NCBI RefSeq assembly: GCF_023715785.1
Contig: NZ_JAMBOX010000013.1
Span: 62,001 to 126,000 of the forward strand
From: Neobacillus niacini
Lineage (GTDB): Bacteria > Bacillota > Bacilli > Bacillales > Cytobacillaceae
Direction: 5' to 3'
DNA: 64,000 bases
The notes beneath the pieces were generated by a model. It was not told the origin of the DNA. It saw only the letters and a program-made list of their open reading frames with translations, and made no database searches. Positions 17,137 through 25,989 of the stretch are shown piece by piece. Position 1 is the stretch's first letter. The number at the start of each line of letters is the position of its first letter. The position numbers and the translations under genes were made by a program.

Positions 17137-17180
17137 ATAAATTCCCTTATCCCGTCTAATAAGACGAGCAGGGTGTCACC
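17137..17180 (-). promoter_or_regulatory. Leader hairpin before the YhdP-like gene
   Basis: On the minus strand AGGAGGTGACA, then CGTCT-TATT-AGACG, then ATAAGGGA and the ATG. The paralog at 17455-18789 has the same order of parts: GAGGTGGCA, hairpin CCTTAC/GTAAGG, AAGGCGACC, ATG. The rest of the gap (17181-17454) is AT-rich and shows no gene or clear terminator. Confidence 0.35.
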
Positions 17181-17454
17181 TCCTAGTTTAATAAAAAATT
17201 AACTTGTAACCTTTATCAAAGACTTAATCAATGCCTTACTCAGGGATACCCCAATTACTCGTTAACTTTTTCTAATGCTGTAATCAATTTCGACATATAA
17301 ATAAATTACTAATAATTATAAAGAATATAAACTATACAGTCAAACGTTCTAGGTTTGAGTAGGTAATCTTATCTACAATTTATGGTAAAATATAAACAAT
17401 ATGAACAAATTGATTCGAAATATTATGAAAATAATTTCACGACAGAACGTCACC

Positions 17455-18762
17455 TTATTCAGGCGACGCATGAATTTTTTTGACTTCAATAAATAATATA
17501 TGATGGCCTTCAATTTCGTTGATCTTAAATGCAAAACCATCCTTTTCAATAAAATCCCCTTGTTTGACATCGAACTTTTGGGTCAAAAACCAGCCGCCGA
17601 TTGTATCAACATCTTCATCATCTAGCGTGGTGCCTAATAAATCGTTTACCTCGCTGATCAGAACCTTACCATCCAGGAGATAGTTGTTTTCTCCGAGTTT
17701 TTGAATGAGCGGAAGCTCGTCCGTATCAAACTCATCGCGGATTTCGCCGACAATCTCTTCAAGTATGTCTTCAACAGTTACAATACCTGCCGTCCCGCCA
17801 TATTCATCGGATAGAATCGCCAGGTGTGAGCGGTTTTTTTGCAGCTTTAACAACAACTCTTGTATCGGGATGGTCTCGAGGACATGAATCGCAGGTTTCA
17901 AGTATTGCATGAGCGGTTGTTCGCCGTTGCATTTTTGCCGAATGCAATCGGTTAAGACCTCCTTGATGTTGACTACCCCTAAAATATTGTCTTTGTCGCC
18001 ATCAATAACCGGATACCGCGTGTATCCTTCTTTGCTGACAGTGTCGATAATCTCTTCAAGGGCAGCATCTTTGGAGAATGTAATCACTTCGGTTCTCGGC
18101 ACCATGATTTCTTTGGCAATCCTGTCATCAAATTCAAAAATCCGATTCATGTAACGATATTCGGACTGATTAATTTCCCCGCTTTCATAGCTTTGTGACA
18201 GAATCAGCCGTAACTCCTCTTCAGACATAACCATATCTTGCTCTGAGACCGGCTTAATCCCGAATAGTCCCGTGACAAAGCGGGCCGAGCGATTTAATGC
18301 CCAAATAAACGGAAACATCAACTTGTAAAACCAAATTAATGACGGGGCGAATAGCAAAATAATTTCCTCCGATTTTTGAATAGCGAAGGTTTTTGGGGAA
18401 AGTTCCCCTATTACTACATGAACAAATGTAATTATAATGAAGGAAAAAATCACTGAGATGATATGCACTAGTGATGCCGGAATATGAACCCAGTCAAAAA
18501 CGGGATTTAACAGTGTTCGAATGGTTGGTTCCCCGAGCCAGCCCAAAATTAATGAAGTAATCGTAATTCCAACCTGTGTGGCCGATAAATAGCCATCCAA
18601 ATTGGAAATAACCTTCTTTGCCGCCTGCGCTTTTTTATGACCTTCGGCCACAAGTTGATCGATCCTTGTTACCCGCACTCTTACAATTGCAAATTCAGAA
18701 GCGACAAAATAAGCGGTAAAAGCAATCAGGAACACAATTGTTAAAATATTTATCCAAATCAT
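17455..18762 (-). CDS. CNNM/HlyC-CorC family transporter (YhdT/YhdP-like)
   Basis: Paralog of the gene downstream with the same three-part layout: membrane domain with SEFAIVRVRVTRIDQL, CBS pair around IMVPRTEVITFSKDAALEEI, and CorC_HlyC end ([18 protein letters not shown]). About 435 residues from the ATG at 18762; an in-frame ATG at 18789 sits too close to GAGGTG. The order matches the yhdP/yhdT area of B. subtilis. The two proteins differ enough (especially in the C-terminal tail) that they are not a recent duplication. Confidence 0.86.
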   Translation of the reverse strand: MIWINILTIVFLIAFTAYFVASEFAIVRVRVTRIDQLVAEGHKKAQAAKKVISNLDGYLSATQVGITITSLILGWLGEPTIRTLLNPVFDWVHIPASLVHIISVIFSFIIITFVHVVIGELSPKTFAIQKSEEIILLFAPSLIWFYKLMFPFIWALNRSARFVTGLFGIKPVSEQDMVMSEEELRLILSQSYESGEINQSEYRYMNRIFEFDDRIAKEIMVPRTEVITFSKDAALEEIIDTVSKEGYTRYPVIDGDKDNILGVVNIKEVLTDCIRQKCNGEQPLMQYLKPAIHVLETIPIQELLLKLQKNRSHLAILSDEYGGTAGIVTVEDILEEIVGEIRDEFDTDELPLIQKLGENNYLLDGKVLISEVNDLLGTTLDDEDVDTIGGWFLTQKFDVKQGDFIEKDGFAFKINEIEGHHILFIEVKKIHASPE

Positions 18763-18856
18763 CGGTCGCCTTACAGCATGGTAAGGCATGCCACCTCACT
18801 TACATTACTCTTTCTCTCATTATTGCCTTATTGGGCAAATTCTACTTGTATAAAAT

Positions 18857-18888
18857 ATAAAAAAGCTGTCTTGATGACAGCTTCAAAT
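18857..18888 (-). terminator. Terminator of the acetyltransferase gene
   Basis: AAGCTGTC / GACAGCTT stem followed by T-rich sequence on the minus strand. Confidence 0.75.
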
Positions 18889-19044
18889 TCTAGGAAGGAT
18901 TTGTTTTGTTTTTCACTTTTTCAGGTTCTAAACAACAAATTTTATTGATTGTCCATGCTATCGTGCCTGTTGATTTCCTTGTGGAGCACAAATTAACAGA
19001 CAATTCGCATGGACCATCTAATAATAAATGAAAGCAAAATATAA

Positions 19045-19602
19045 CTAATATGCCTTTGCATGATTGCCATTCCATTCGCGGGCAAGCTTGCTATAGATGA
19101 TGATGTCGTGGAAATAGCCATTTAAATGCTCGCCATCTCGGATCGTTCCTTCTTTTTGAAACCCGAGCCTTTCAGGAATGGCCTGGCTTTTATAGTTTTC
19201 AACGCCGCAGCGGATTTCAATGCGGTTTAATCCTAGATCATAGAAGGCATAATTTAGTAAACCTTTAACTGTACGTGTGATGATTCCGTGTCCTTCCGCG
19301 TTCTTGGCAAGATAGTAGCCGATGGAGGCAATTTTATTGTACCAGTCAATTTGATGGAGGCCGATTGACCCTACAAGAGTGCCTTTATAGACAATTCCAA
19401 GATTACAGGCACTGCCTTCCGCAAATTGATTTAGCCAGAGCGGAATGACCGATTCAAATTGATATGGCGAAGTCATACTGTCCACCCATGGCAACCACCT
19501 ACGCAAATGGTCCCGATTCTCTTCCACTAATTGATAAAGCTGCAATGTATGGTGACGTTGAAACAATTGGAGTTCAATTTCATGATCAACCTTTAAAGTA
19601 AA
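19045..19602 (-). CDS. GNAT acetyltransferase, RimL/YdaF type
   Basis: 185 residues from the ATG at 19602, with GGAG eight bases upstream; the open frame continues 48 codons further but with no ribosome site. N-terminal LQLYQLVEENRDHLRRWLPW and the acetyl-CoA region around SIGYYLAKNAEGHGIITRTV identify the RimL/YdaF-like group; ERLGFQKEGTIRDGE is the usual C-terminal signature. Such enzymes acetylate ribosomal protein N-termini or small amines; the substrate here is unknown. Confidence 0.85.
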   Translation of the reverse strand, partial: FTLKVDHEIELQLFQRHHTLQLYQLVEENRDHLRRWLPWVDSMTSPYQFESVIPLWLNQFAEGSACNLGIVYKGTLVGSIGLHQIDWYNKIASIGYYLAKNAEGHGIITRTVKGLLNYAFYDLGLNRIEIRCGVENYKSQAIPERLGFQKEGTIRDGEHLNGYFHDIIIYSKLAREWNGNHAKAY

Positions 19603-19783
19603 CATGGGGCAATGCTCCTGTAAAATTTTTACTACATCATATGCAATCAGTTCCCGGCTGACAGTTAAATCAGAGAAGATTATAAAAATCCTAAAAACAT
19701 AAGCAGCTTGTATCGGTGATTTCTCCTTGTCAAACTGAAGAAACAATAGTATAGTCGGAAGTGGAATAAGTGAATATTTCCAC

Positions 19784-19873
19784 AGGGGGAGCTGCCAGTT
19801 GCGCGGCTGAGAGTGAACGTTCGAGTTCTGACCCTATGAACCTGTTAGTTAATACTAGCGTAGGGATGTGGTT
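19784..19873 (+). ncRNA. TPP riboswitch
   Basis: Contains the conserved thi-box parts in order: GCGCGGCTGAGAG, then ACCCTATGAACCTG and AATACTAGCGTAGGGA. It precedes a terminator and the thiamine transporter gene, so high thiamine pyrophosphate should switch the gene off by early termination. Confidence 0.92.
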
Positions 19874-19885
19874 TTGCCTAAGTAT

Positions 19886-19928
19886 TTAAGCAATGCAGAC
19901 AAACCTATGTCGTGCATTGCTTTTTTTA
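19886..19928 (+). terminator. Riboswitch-controlled terminator
   Basis: AAGCAATGCA pairs with TGCATTGCTT, followed by TTTTTTATT, directly after the TPP aptamer. Confidence 0.85.
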
Positions 19929-20004
19929 TTGGAAAAACTAATATCCCCTTGCTCGGGAAGCTACACAGGTAGCTAAGTACCATTTACAAAGGGGGAGATT
20001 GAAA

Positions 20005-20592
20005 GTGAACAGCAAGAAAAGTAACACACGTTTCATCGCGGAGGTCGCCGTTTTTTCGGCACTAGCCTATTTATTGGATTTGGCGGCTAATATCATGTCG
20101 TTAAAAATTTGGCCCCAGGGCGGGTCGATTTCCATTGCCATGGTGCCGGTATTCTTGATTGCCTACCGTTGGGGCATAAAAGGCGGTTTGTTAACCGGAT
20201 TTTTGCTAGGGTTATTGCAATTTATTCTTGGATTTGCCCAAATTTATACGATCATTCAAGGAATAATTGATTATTTTATTGCCTTTACTGTAGTTGGTTT
20301 AGCAGGTGTCTTTGCGGGTCAAATTAAAAAGTCTTTTGAGAAAGGAGAAAGAACCAAATGGATGACCTATGTTACCTTTGGTGCCTTTCTTGGCAGCTTG
20401 TTCCGCTATATATGCCATGTTTTCTCCGGAATTGTCTTTTTCGGCGAATATGCCCCGGAAGGCCAGCCGGTAGTTTTATATTCGCTGGTCTATAATGGAA
20501 CCTATATGCTGCCAAACTTCATTGTTAGTTCGATTATCATTATTTTGGTAATCTCAGCCATGCCTAAAAAAATGTTTCTTCATGAATCGTAA
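20005..20592 (+). CDS. thiT: Thiamine ECF transporter S component ThiT
   Basis: 195 residues, six hydrophobic segments, with the ThiT N-terminal pattern (FIAEVAVFSALAYLLDLAAN) and the substrate-binding GGSISIAMVPVFLIAYRWG. It binds thiamine and works with the shared EcfAA'T module encoded elsewhere. The GTG at 20005 is preferred (GGGGGA eight bases upstream) to the TTG at 19999. Regulation by the TPP riboswitch just upstream confirms the role. Confidence 0.93.
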   Translation: MNSKKSNTRFIAEVAVFSALAYLLDLAANIMSLKIWPQGGSISIAMVPVFLIAYRWGIKGGLLTGFLLGLLQFILGFAQIYTIIQGIIDYFIAFTVVGLAGVFAGQIKKSFEKGERTKWMTYVTFGAFLGSLFRYICHVFSGIVFFGEYAPEGQPVVLYSLVYNGTYMLPNFIVSSIIIILVISAMPKKMFLHES

Positions 20593-20604
20593 AATATTCA
20601 GGAA

Positions 20605-20640
20605 AAAGAAAAGCCTGCAAAGCTTTTCTTTTTTTTTTCG
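20605..20640 (+). terminator. Terminator after thiT
   Basis: AGAAAAGC / GCTTTTCT stem with a long T-run. Confidence 0.8.
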
Positions 20641-20703
20641 AACAATTGTCAAAAATACCACTTCAAAACTCAAAAAAAAGAGTTATAATGACTATATAAG
20701 AAA

Positions 20704-20718
20704 GAGAATCATTCTCAA
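20704..20718. promoter_or_regulatory. Fur box before feoAB
   Basis: GAGAATCATTCTC is a perfect 6-1-6 palindrome close to the Fur consensus, about 27 bp before the feoA start. It implies iron repression of the feo operon. Confidence 0.75.
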
Positions 20719-20743
20719 TTAATACAGATTGGGTGATAACGTC

Positions 20744-20968
20744 ATGTTTGGTACATTAAAAGCTGGGGATAAAGGAAAAATTATCGATATTTCTCATGTA
20801 AGCCACCTTGTCCAAAGACGACTACTGGATTTGGGAATCACCGAAGGGTCTGAGGTGTGTGTGAAATGTGTCATGCCATTTGGCGGCCCAATTATGATTG
20901 AATCATGCGGCCAATGTGTTGGAATTCGCCGCAAGGAAGCGGTTCAGATTGAAGTGGTGAGGGTATAA
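20744..20968 (+). CDS. feoA: Ferrous iron transport protein A
   Basis: 74 residues, an SH3-like FeoA domain (GDKGKIIDISHVSHLVQRRL, LDLGITEGSEV, GIRRKEAVQIEV). The ATG at 20744 has GGGTGAT six bases upstream; the frame also contains a TTG at 20729 with no ribosome site. It overlaps feoB by one base (TAATG), giving translational coupling. FeoA is the small cytosolic partner of FeoB. Confidence 0.93.
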   Translation: MFGTLKAGDKGKIIDISHVSHLVQRRLLDLGITEGSEVCVKCVMPFGGPIMIESCGQCVGIRRKEAVQIEVVRV

Positions 20969-22971
20969 TGGAAATCGCTCTTATAGGTAACCCGAATACC
21001 GGGAAGACATCGTTGTTTAATAATCTAACAGGATCCTATGAGTACGTCGGCAACTGGAGCGGAGTTACGGTTGAAAAAAAGGTCGGGGTCTTTAAAAATA
21101 ATATTGGTCATCTGATTGATTTGCCTGGGGTTTATACGCTTAACCCTCTGTCTCGAGATGAAGGCGTTGTTACTTTGTTCTTTTTAAATGAACCGGTTGA
21201 CCGTTTGCTTAATATTTTGGATGCGTCACAATTAAAACGAAATTTGCATTTGACTCTGCAATTGCTTGAATACGATCGGCCTGTTTTAATCGGCTTGAAT
21301 ATGATGGATGTCGCCAACAAGCGAGGAATTCATATCGACGTGAACAAGTTGTCTGACATTCTTGGCGTGCCGGTTGTTCCGGTTGTGGCCAGAAGCGGCA
21401 AGGGTTGCGACAAGTTGGTTGATGTCATTTCGACAAAGTCGCTTAAACCTGTCAGTAAGAACCTTGTTTATTATGGCAAAGAGGTGGAGTCGGCCATTAC
21501 GGAACTTTCCCGAGAGATTTCCGGAAAAACCGATCGTTCGCAGCGCTGGCTTGCCATTCAGTATTTTGAAGGAAACGTCTATGTTAAGGATTACTTGGAA
21601 TCCATCGCCGACAAGCAAAAACTGTCAGCAATTGCTGCAACATTGGCGGATGAGTTATTAAAACGCTTTGATGCAAAATCAATGGCAAACTTTATTTATT
21701 TAAAAAGAAAAGAAGCGATTGAGAAAATTGCTGCTGATGTCGCGATCAAACAGGATGCCGTCATTCCACTGTCTGAAAAAGTCGATGCCATTGTAACAAA
21801 TAAATATTTGGGTATGCCGATTTTCTTGCTGTTCATGTACCTCATGTTCATGCTGACATTTGATTGGCTGGGAACGCCTTTATCAGGACTGTTGGATGGT
21901 TTGTTGACCGGACCAGTGACAAACTGGTTTGAAACAGCTTTAACTGCTGTCAACGCGTCTGATTTTATTCAAGCGTTAGTTCTTGAGGGCTTGGTAGCAG
22001 GAGTTGGCGGGGTTCTCGTGTTTGTTCCGCAAATCTTTATTCTTTTCTTCTTTATTTCATTGCTGGAGGATTCCGGATACATGGCCCGGGTTGCACTGGT
22101 CATGGACAGAATTATGGAATCTGTAGGATTGAACGGAAAAGCGTTCATTCCGATGATGATCGGCTTTGGCTGTAACGTACCGGGGATCATGGCCGCAAGA
22201 ACCATTGAAACACCGCGGGAACGGCTGTTAACGATTTTGTTGACACCGCTCATGTCATGTTCGGCACGGCTTCCGGTTTATGCTTTGTTTGTCGGAGCGT
22301 TTTTTGCCGGCCATAAAGCCTTCATTGTTCTCAGCCTGTATGTGCTGGGCATCGTTGTTGCGCTTACCTTGGCAAAAATCTTTTCTTCGACTTTAGTAAA
22401 ATCAGAAACTTCGTTATTCGTGATTGAACTGCCGCCATACCGGCTGCCTCAATTCCAGTCGCTATGGAGAAGCACCTGGGATAAAGGAAAAGGCTTCGTC
22501 CGGAAAGCGGGAACGTTTATTTTTGCCGGCTCTGTGTTCATCTGGCTTTTGTCTTACGCAGGCCCTAATGGATTAAAAGTGGAGATGGATGACAGCTTTT
22601 TAGCGGCAATTGGAGGCGCGATTGCCCCTATATTGGAGCCAATCGGATTTGGCACCTGGCAGGCAGCCGCTTCGTTAATTACCGGTTTCCTTGCAAAGGA
22701 AGCAATCATTTCGACGATGAACATCATATATTTTGTTCCGAATGATGCCAGCCTGCAAGGATTGCTGGCAGACTATTACTCGCCGCTAGCAGCCTACAGC
22801 TTTATGGTATTTATTTTACTGTACATTCCATGTCTTGCGACGGTTGCAACGATTTTTAAAGAAACCGGGTCAAAAAAATGGACGGCCTTTTCAATCGGCT
22901 ATGCTCTTGCCATTGCTTATGTTCTTTCATTGATCATCTATCAGGGCGGAAGGTTGTTTGGATTAAGCTAA
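20968..22971 (+). CDS. feoB: Ferrous iron transporter B
   Basis: 667 residues. N-terminal G domain with P-loop GNPNTGKTSLFN (residue 7), switch II DLPGVYTL and NMMDV for guanine recognition; FeoB helical spacer to about 260; then the membrane domain with two Gate motifs (PLMSCSARLPVYALFVGAFF and the later PCLATVATIFKETGSKKW). It imports Fe(II) across the cytoplasmic membrane. Second gene of the Fur-controlled operon. Confidence 0.97.
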   Translation: MEIALIGNPNTGKTSLFNNLTGSYEYVGNWSGVTVEKKVGVFKNNIGHLIDLPGVYTLNPLSRDEGVVTLFFLNEPVDRLLNILDASQLKRNLHLTLQLLEYDRPVLIGLNMMDVANKRGIHIDVNKLSDILGVPVVPVVARSGKGCDKLVDVISTKSLKPVSKNLVYYGKEVESAITELSREISGKTDRSQRWLAIQYFEGNVYVKDYLESIADKQKLSAIAATLADELLKRFDAKSMANFIYLKRKEAIEKIAADVAIKQDAVIPLSEKVDAIVTNKYLGMPIFLLFMYLMFMLTFDWLGTPLSGLLDGLLTGPVTNWFETALTAVNASDFIQALVLEGLVAGVGGVLVFVPQIFILFFFISLLEDSGYMARVALVMDRIMESVGLNGKAFIPMMIGFGCNVPGIMAARTIETPRERLLTILLTPLMSCSARLPVYALFVGAFFAGHKAFIVLSLYVLGIVVALTLAKIFSSTLVKSETSLFVIELPPYRLPQFQSLWRSTWDKGKGFVRKAGTFIFAGSVFIWLLSYAGPNGLKVEMDDSFLAAIGGAIAPILEPIGFGTWQAAASLITGFLAKEAIISTMNIIYFVPNDASLQGLLADYYSPLAAYSFMVFILLYIPCLATVATIFKETGSKKWTAFSIGYALAIAYVLSLIIYQGGRLFGLS

Positions 22972-22992
22972 AAGTAAAGGGAGTGGAGGCAA

Positions 22993-23148
22993 ATGGTTGC
23001 CAGCATCGTGATTGGGACTGCGATATTTGGTTATGCCGCTTGGGCAATGGTGAAATTTATCAATAAATCTAAAAAAGGCAAATGCGCTGCCTGTGATTTG
23101 AAAAAGTCATGTTCAAGTGGGTGCGGCATCCCGTCTGAAATGAAATAA
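22993..23148 (+). CDS. FeoB-associated Cys-rich membrane protein
   Basis: 51 residues, start with GGAGG. One N-terminal membrane helix (VASIVIGTAIFGYAAWAMV), then a Lys-rich stretch with CAACDLKKSCSSGCG. This matches the FeoB-associated Cys-rich family that follows feoB in many Firmicutes and may take the role of FeoC or deliver iron. It is the third gene of the feo operon and ends just before a terminator. Confidence 0.88.
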   Translation: MVASIVIGTAIFGYAAWAMVKFINKSKKGKCAACDLKKSCSSGCGIPSEMK

Positions 23149-23154
23149 AACGGA

Positions 23155-23190
23155 TTAAACTGCTATTGTACCAGATAGCAGTTTTTTTAC
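23155..23190 (+). terminator. Terminator of the feo operon
   Basis: AAACTGCTAT / ATAGCAGTTT stem followed by TTTTT. Confidence 0.88.
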
Positions 23191-23238
23191 ATTTTTATAG
23201 GGTTATTGCTTTTAAATCAAGAGAGGGTAGTGTAAAAT

Positions 23239-23257
23239 TTCACTAGAAGCTAGTGAA
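23239..23257. promoter_or_regulatory. Perfect palindrome, likely operator of the XRE gene
   Basis: TTCACTAG-AAG-CTAGTGAA, an 8-bp perfect inverted repeat with a 3-nt spacer, just after a TAAAAT -10-like box and 13 bp before the start codon of a helix-turn-helix regulator. Autoregulation is the likely explanation. Confidence 0.55.
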
Positions 23258-23270
23258 GGAAGGGCTTAAG

Positions 23271-23726
23271 ATGACCAGGGATGAAATTATCAGGAGTGTT
23301 TCGGAAAAACTCCGATTAATCCGAACTGAAGCAGGTTACACGCAGGATAAAATGGCAGACATCATCGGTGTATCAAAAAAAACACTTGTCCAAATTGAAA
23401 AAGGAAGATTGCTTGCCAACTGGTCTACGGTCGTTTCCATCTGCGCCTTATTCCGCGAAACGGAAACCGTCCAATTTTTATTTGGGAACGAACCATTGGA
23501 AGTATTGGAAACTGTCGCCCGGGAAGGCATTGATGTTCGGAAAACCAAAACGCTTGGCGGCCGGATTTGGTGGCGGGTCATTCAGCGGAAAAAGGGATTT
23601 ATTCTGCAGCAAAACGTCCTTAGTAAGCATTACCGAATCCTAGATGAAAGAAATTACCGGATTTTCTCAAGCTTTGATGAGAAACTTTCCAAACACCGCT
23701 TTAAGGAATTGACTACGGAAGTTTAG
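23271..23726 (+). CDS. XRE-family regulator with unknown C-terminal domain
   Basis: 151 residues; ATG behind GAAGGAAGGG (the frame is open from 23253). An XRE helix-turn-helix covers residues 5-60 (AGYTQDKMADIIGVSKKTLV, IEKGRLLANWSTV). The C-terminal 80 residues carry TKTLGGRIWWRVIQRKKGFI and LSKHYRILDERNYRIF, basic and aromatic, not a sensory domain I recognise. It is separated from feo by a terminator, so a link to iron is not implied. Confidence 0.8.
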   Translation: MTRDEIIRSVSEKLRLIRTEAGYTQDKMADIIGVSKKTLVQIEKGRLLANWSTVVSICALFRETETVQFLFGNEPLEVLETVAREGIDVRKTKTLGGRIWWRVIQRKKGFILQQNVLSKHYRILDERNYRIFSSFDEKLSKHRFKELTTEV

Positions 23727-23866
23727 GAAATAAAGATGGGACGAGTTCCTGTCTTTTTATTTTTGGCGCGTTTTGGTCATAAAACGGCCGAAGTCACCGA
23801 ATATTATACCTGTTATAACTACCGATCTATCTTTTTTGGTATTTACGCATCTTCGGAGGTAGAATG

Positions 23867-25912
23867 ATGGGATTTTTAAAGAATTTGAAAAAATGGCATG
23901 TGCTTCAGATTATTTTGCTAACTGGATTAATACTTATTTTATTGTTTTTTGGAGCCTTGCATTATTTTTCCAAGGGCGCCGATATTTCTGGCTTAAAAAA
24001 TGAACTGCCGCAGCCGACTGTATTTTACGATGCGGGTGGGAACATAGCCAGCAAGGTGTCCGCCAATAAAAATGAAGGGGTACCGATTAAAGAAGTCCCC
24101 AATTCGATGATAAATGCCGTGATTGCCATTGAGGACCACCGCTTTTACCGTCATAATGGTGTTGATGTAATTGGCACATCACGGGCGCTAGTTCGCGATA
24201 TTAAAGCAGGTGCGATGGTCGAAGGCGGAAGCACCATCACCCAGCAGTTAATTAAAAATACACTGCTCACTTCGCAAAAAACTGTGACGCGAAAAATGCA
24301 GGAGGTCTTTTTGGCATTGGCCGTTGAACGGGAATATTCCAAACAGGAAATTCTGCAAATGTATGTTAACCAAATTTACTTCGGAAACGGGGCCTGGGGG
24401 ATCAAGCAGGCCGCCAGCAAATATTTCGGGAAGGACGTTCAGGACCTGTCCATTGGTGAATCTGCATTGCTAGCCGGGCTAATCAAGGCGCCTTCTGCAT
24501 TAAACCCGTATCATCATATGAATAAGGCAATAGACAGGCGCAACATTGTTTTATTGCAAATGAAAAATCATGGGTACATTTCCACTGCTGAGTACGAAGG
24601 GGCAAGACGGGAAAAAGTCGTGCTGAACGATAAAGGCGGCGATCCGTTTCGTGGAAAATTTCCATATTATGTGGATGGGGTATTATATGAAGCCATTAAC
24701 AAGTACGGGCTTTCCCAGGATGAATTGCTGACAGGCGGGTACCAAATTTATACCGAGCTTGATCCGGTCATGCAGGCTGCAATGGAGAAGACGTACCAAA
24801 ATGACGCATTATTTCCAAAGGGAGCAGACCGGCTTGTCCAAAGCGGCGGTGTCCTGGTAGATCCGAAAACGGGTGGGGTAAGGGCGCTTGTCGGCGGCCG
24901 GGGAGACCATACGTTTATGGGCTATAACCGTGCCGTTCAATTGAAAACACAGCCGGGGTCTTCGTTTAAGCCATTGGCAGTTTATGTGCCAGCATTGGAA
25001 GAAGGCTGGCAGCTTACTGATATGCTGAAGGATGAGCAGATGAAGTATGGTAATTACCAGCCGAAAAATCATAATTCCCAATACGAGGGAGAAGTGCCGA
25101 TGTATGAGGCGGTCATGGAATCGAAAAATACTTCAGCGGTGTGGCTTTTAAATGAAATCGGCCTTGGAAAAGGGGTCAATTCTGTCGAAAGGTTTGGATT
25201 CCAATTGGCGAAAGAGGATAAAAACCTGGCGATGGCACTCGGCGGCTTGCATAAAGGAATTGCCCCCATTGATATGGCCGAGGCGTTTTCCGTGTTTCCG
25301 AACAATGGGGTTCGGATTGAAGCACATGCGATTACGAAAATCGTTGACCGTGACGGAAAAATTATTTCGGAGTGGAAAGCGAAAAAGGAAAGAGTCACAA
25401 CAAAAGCGGTCACTGACAATATGACGACGATGCTGCTCGGAGTTGTCGAACACGGTACGGGAAAGGCTGCACAAATTCCCGGCCGCGAAACGGCAGGAAA
25501 AACTGGCTCCACCCAGGTCCCGATCAAGGGGGTAAATGGCGTCAAGGATCAATGGTTTGTCGGCTTCACGCCTCAATTGGTCGGCGCCATCTGGGTTGGT
25601 TACGACAAAACTGATGCAACGCATTTTCTAACACCAACCAGTGATGCCGGTGCCGCTGCCGTATTCCGGGAAACGATGAAGGAAGCACTGGCAAATACGC
25701 CAGTTGAGAAATTTGAAGTGCCCCATGTCGGTGAGTTGATTGAAAAACGCGAACAAGAAAAGTTGTATGAGAATTTCCAAAAGAATTTTGACAACGAAAT
25801 CCACAAATGGGAAGAAAAGTGGAACAAACAAAAAGAAAAATGGGAAAAGAAGCGGAAGGATAAAGGAAAGGGCAACGGAAAAGGCAACGGAAAAGGTAAG
25901 GATAAGGATTGA
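23867..25912 (+). CDS. Class A penicillin-binding protein (PBP1A family)
   Basis: About 681 residues. One N-terminal membrane anchor (residues 15-38), GT51 glycosyltransferase (EDHRFYRHNGVD, then GGSTITQQLIKN) and a penicillin-binding transpeptidase with SSFK (in QPGSSFKPLAVY), SKN (in ESKNTSA) and KTGST, all intact. It polymerises and crosslinks peptidoglycan; size is near PbpF/PbpG of B. subtilis. The last 60 residues are a Lys/Trp/Glu coiled stretch and a GKGNGKGNGKGKDKD tail, likely outside the membrane. GGAGGT favours the second of two adjacent ATGs. Confidence 0.93.
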   Translation: MGFLKNLKKWHVLQIILLTGLILILLFFGALHYFSKGADISGLKNELPQPTVFYDAGGNIASKVSANKNEGVPIKEVPNSMINAVIAIEDHRFYRHNGVDVIGTSRALVRDIKAGAMVEGGSTITQQLIKNTLLTSQKTVTRKMQEVFLALAVEREYSKQEILQMYVNQIYFGNGAWGIKQAASKYFGKDVQDLSIGESALLAGLIKAPSALNPYHHMNKAIDRRNIVLLQMKNHGYISTAEYEGARREKVVLNDKGGDPFRGKFPYYVDGVLYEAINKYGLSQDELLTGGYQIYTELDPVMQAAMEKTYQNDALFPKGADRLVQSGGVLVDPKTGGVRALVGGRGDHTFMGYNRAVQLKTQPGSSFKPLAVYVPALEEGWQLTDMLKDEQMKYGNYQPKNHNSQYEGEVPMYEAVMESKNTSAVWLLNEIGLGKGVNSVERFGFQLAKEDKNLAMALGGLHKGIAPIDMAEAFSVFPNNGVRIEAHAITKIVDRDGKIISEWKAKKERVTTKAVTDNMTTMLLGVVEHGTGKAAQIPGRETAGKTGSTQVPIKGVNGVKDQWFVGFTPQLVGAIWVGYDKTDATHFLTPTSDAGAAAVFRETMKEALANTPVEKFEVPHVGELIEKREQEKLYENFQKNFDNEIHKWEEKWNKQKEKWEKKRKDKGKGNGKGNGKGKDKD

Positions 25913-25920
25913 GTAGTTTA

Positions 25921-25956
25921 GGCACAGGGTGCGAATTAGCCCCTGTGCTTTTTGGT
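25921..25956 (+). terminator. Terminator after the PBP gene
   Basis: GCACAGGG / CCCTGTGC stem followed by TTTTT; it lies before the first repeat array. Confidence 0.85.
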
Positions 25957-25989
25957 GTGATTATTTGTGCTGATAGGAGTTCTATGTTC

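Noticed and set aside
18890..19075. 61-codon minus-strand ORF after the acetyltransferase
   Set aside because: It overlaps the end of the acetyltransferase gene, has no ribosome site and no recognisable protein pattern beyond several Cys; the acetyltransferase terminator follows. Left out of the annotation.
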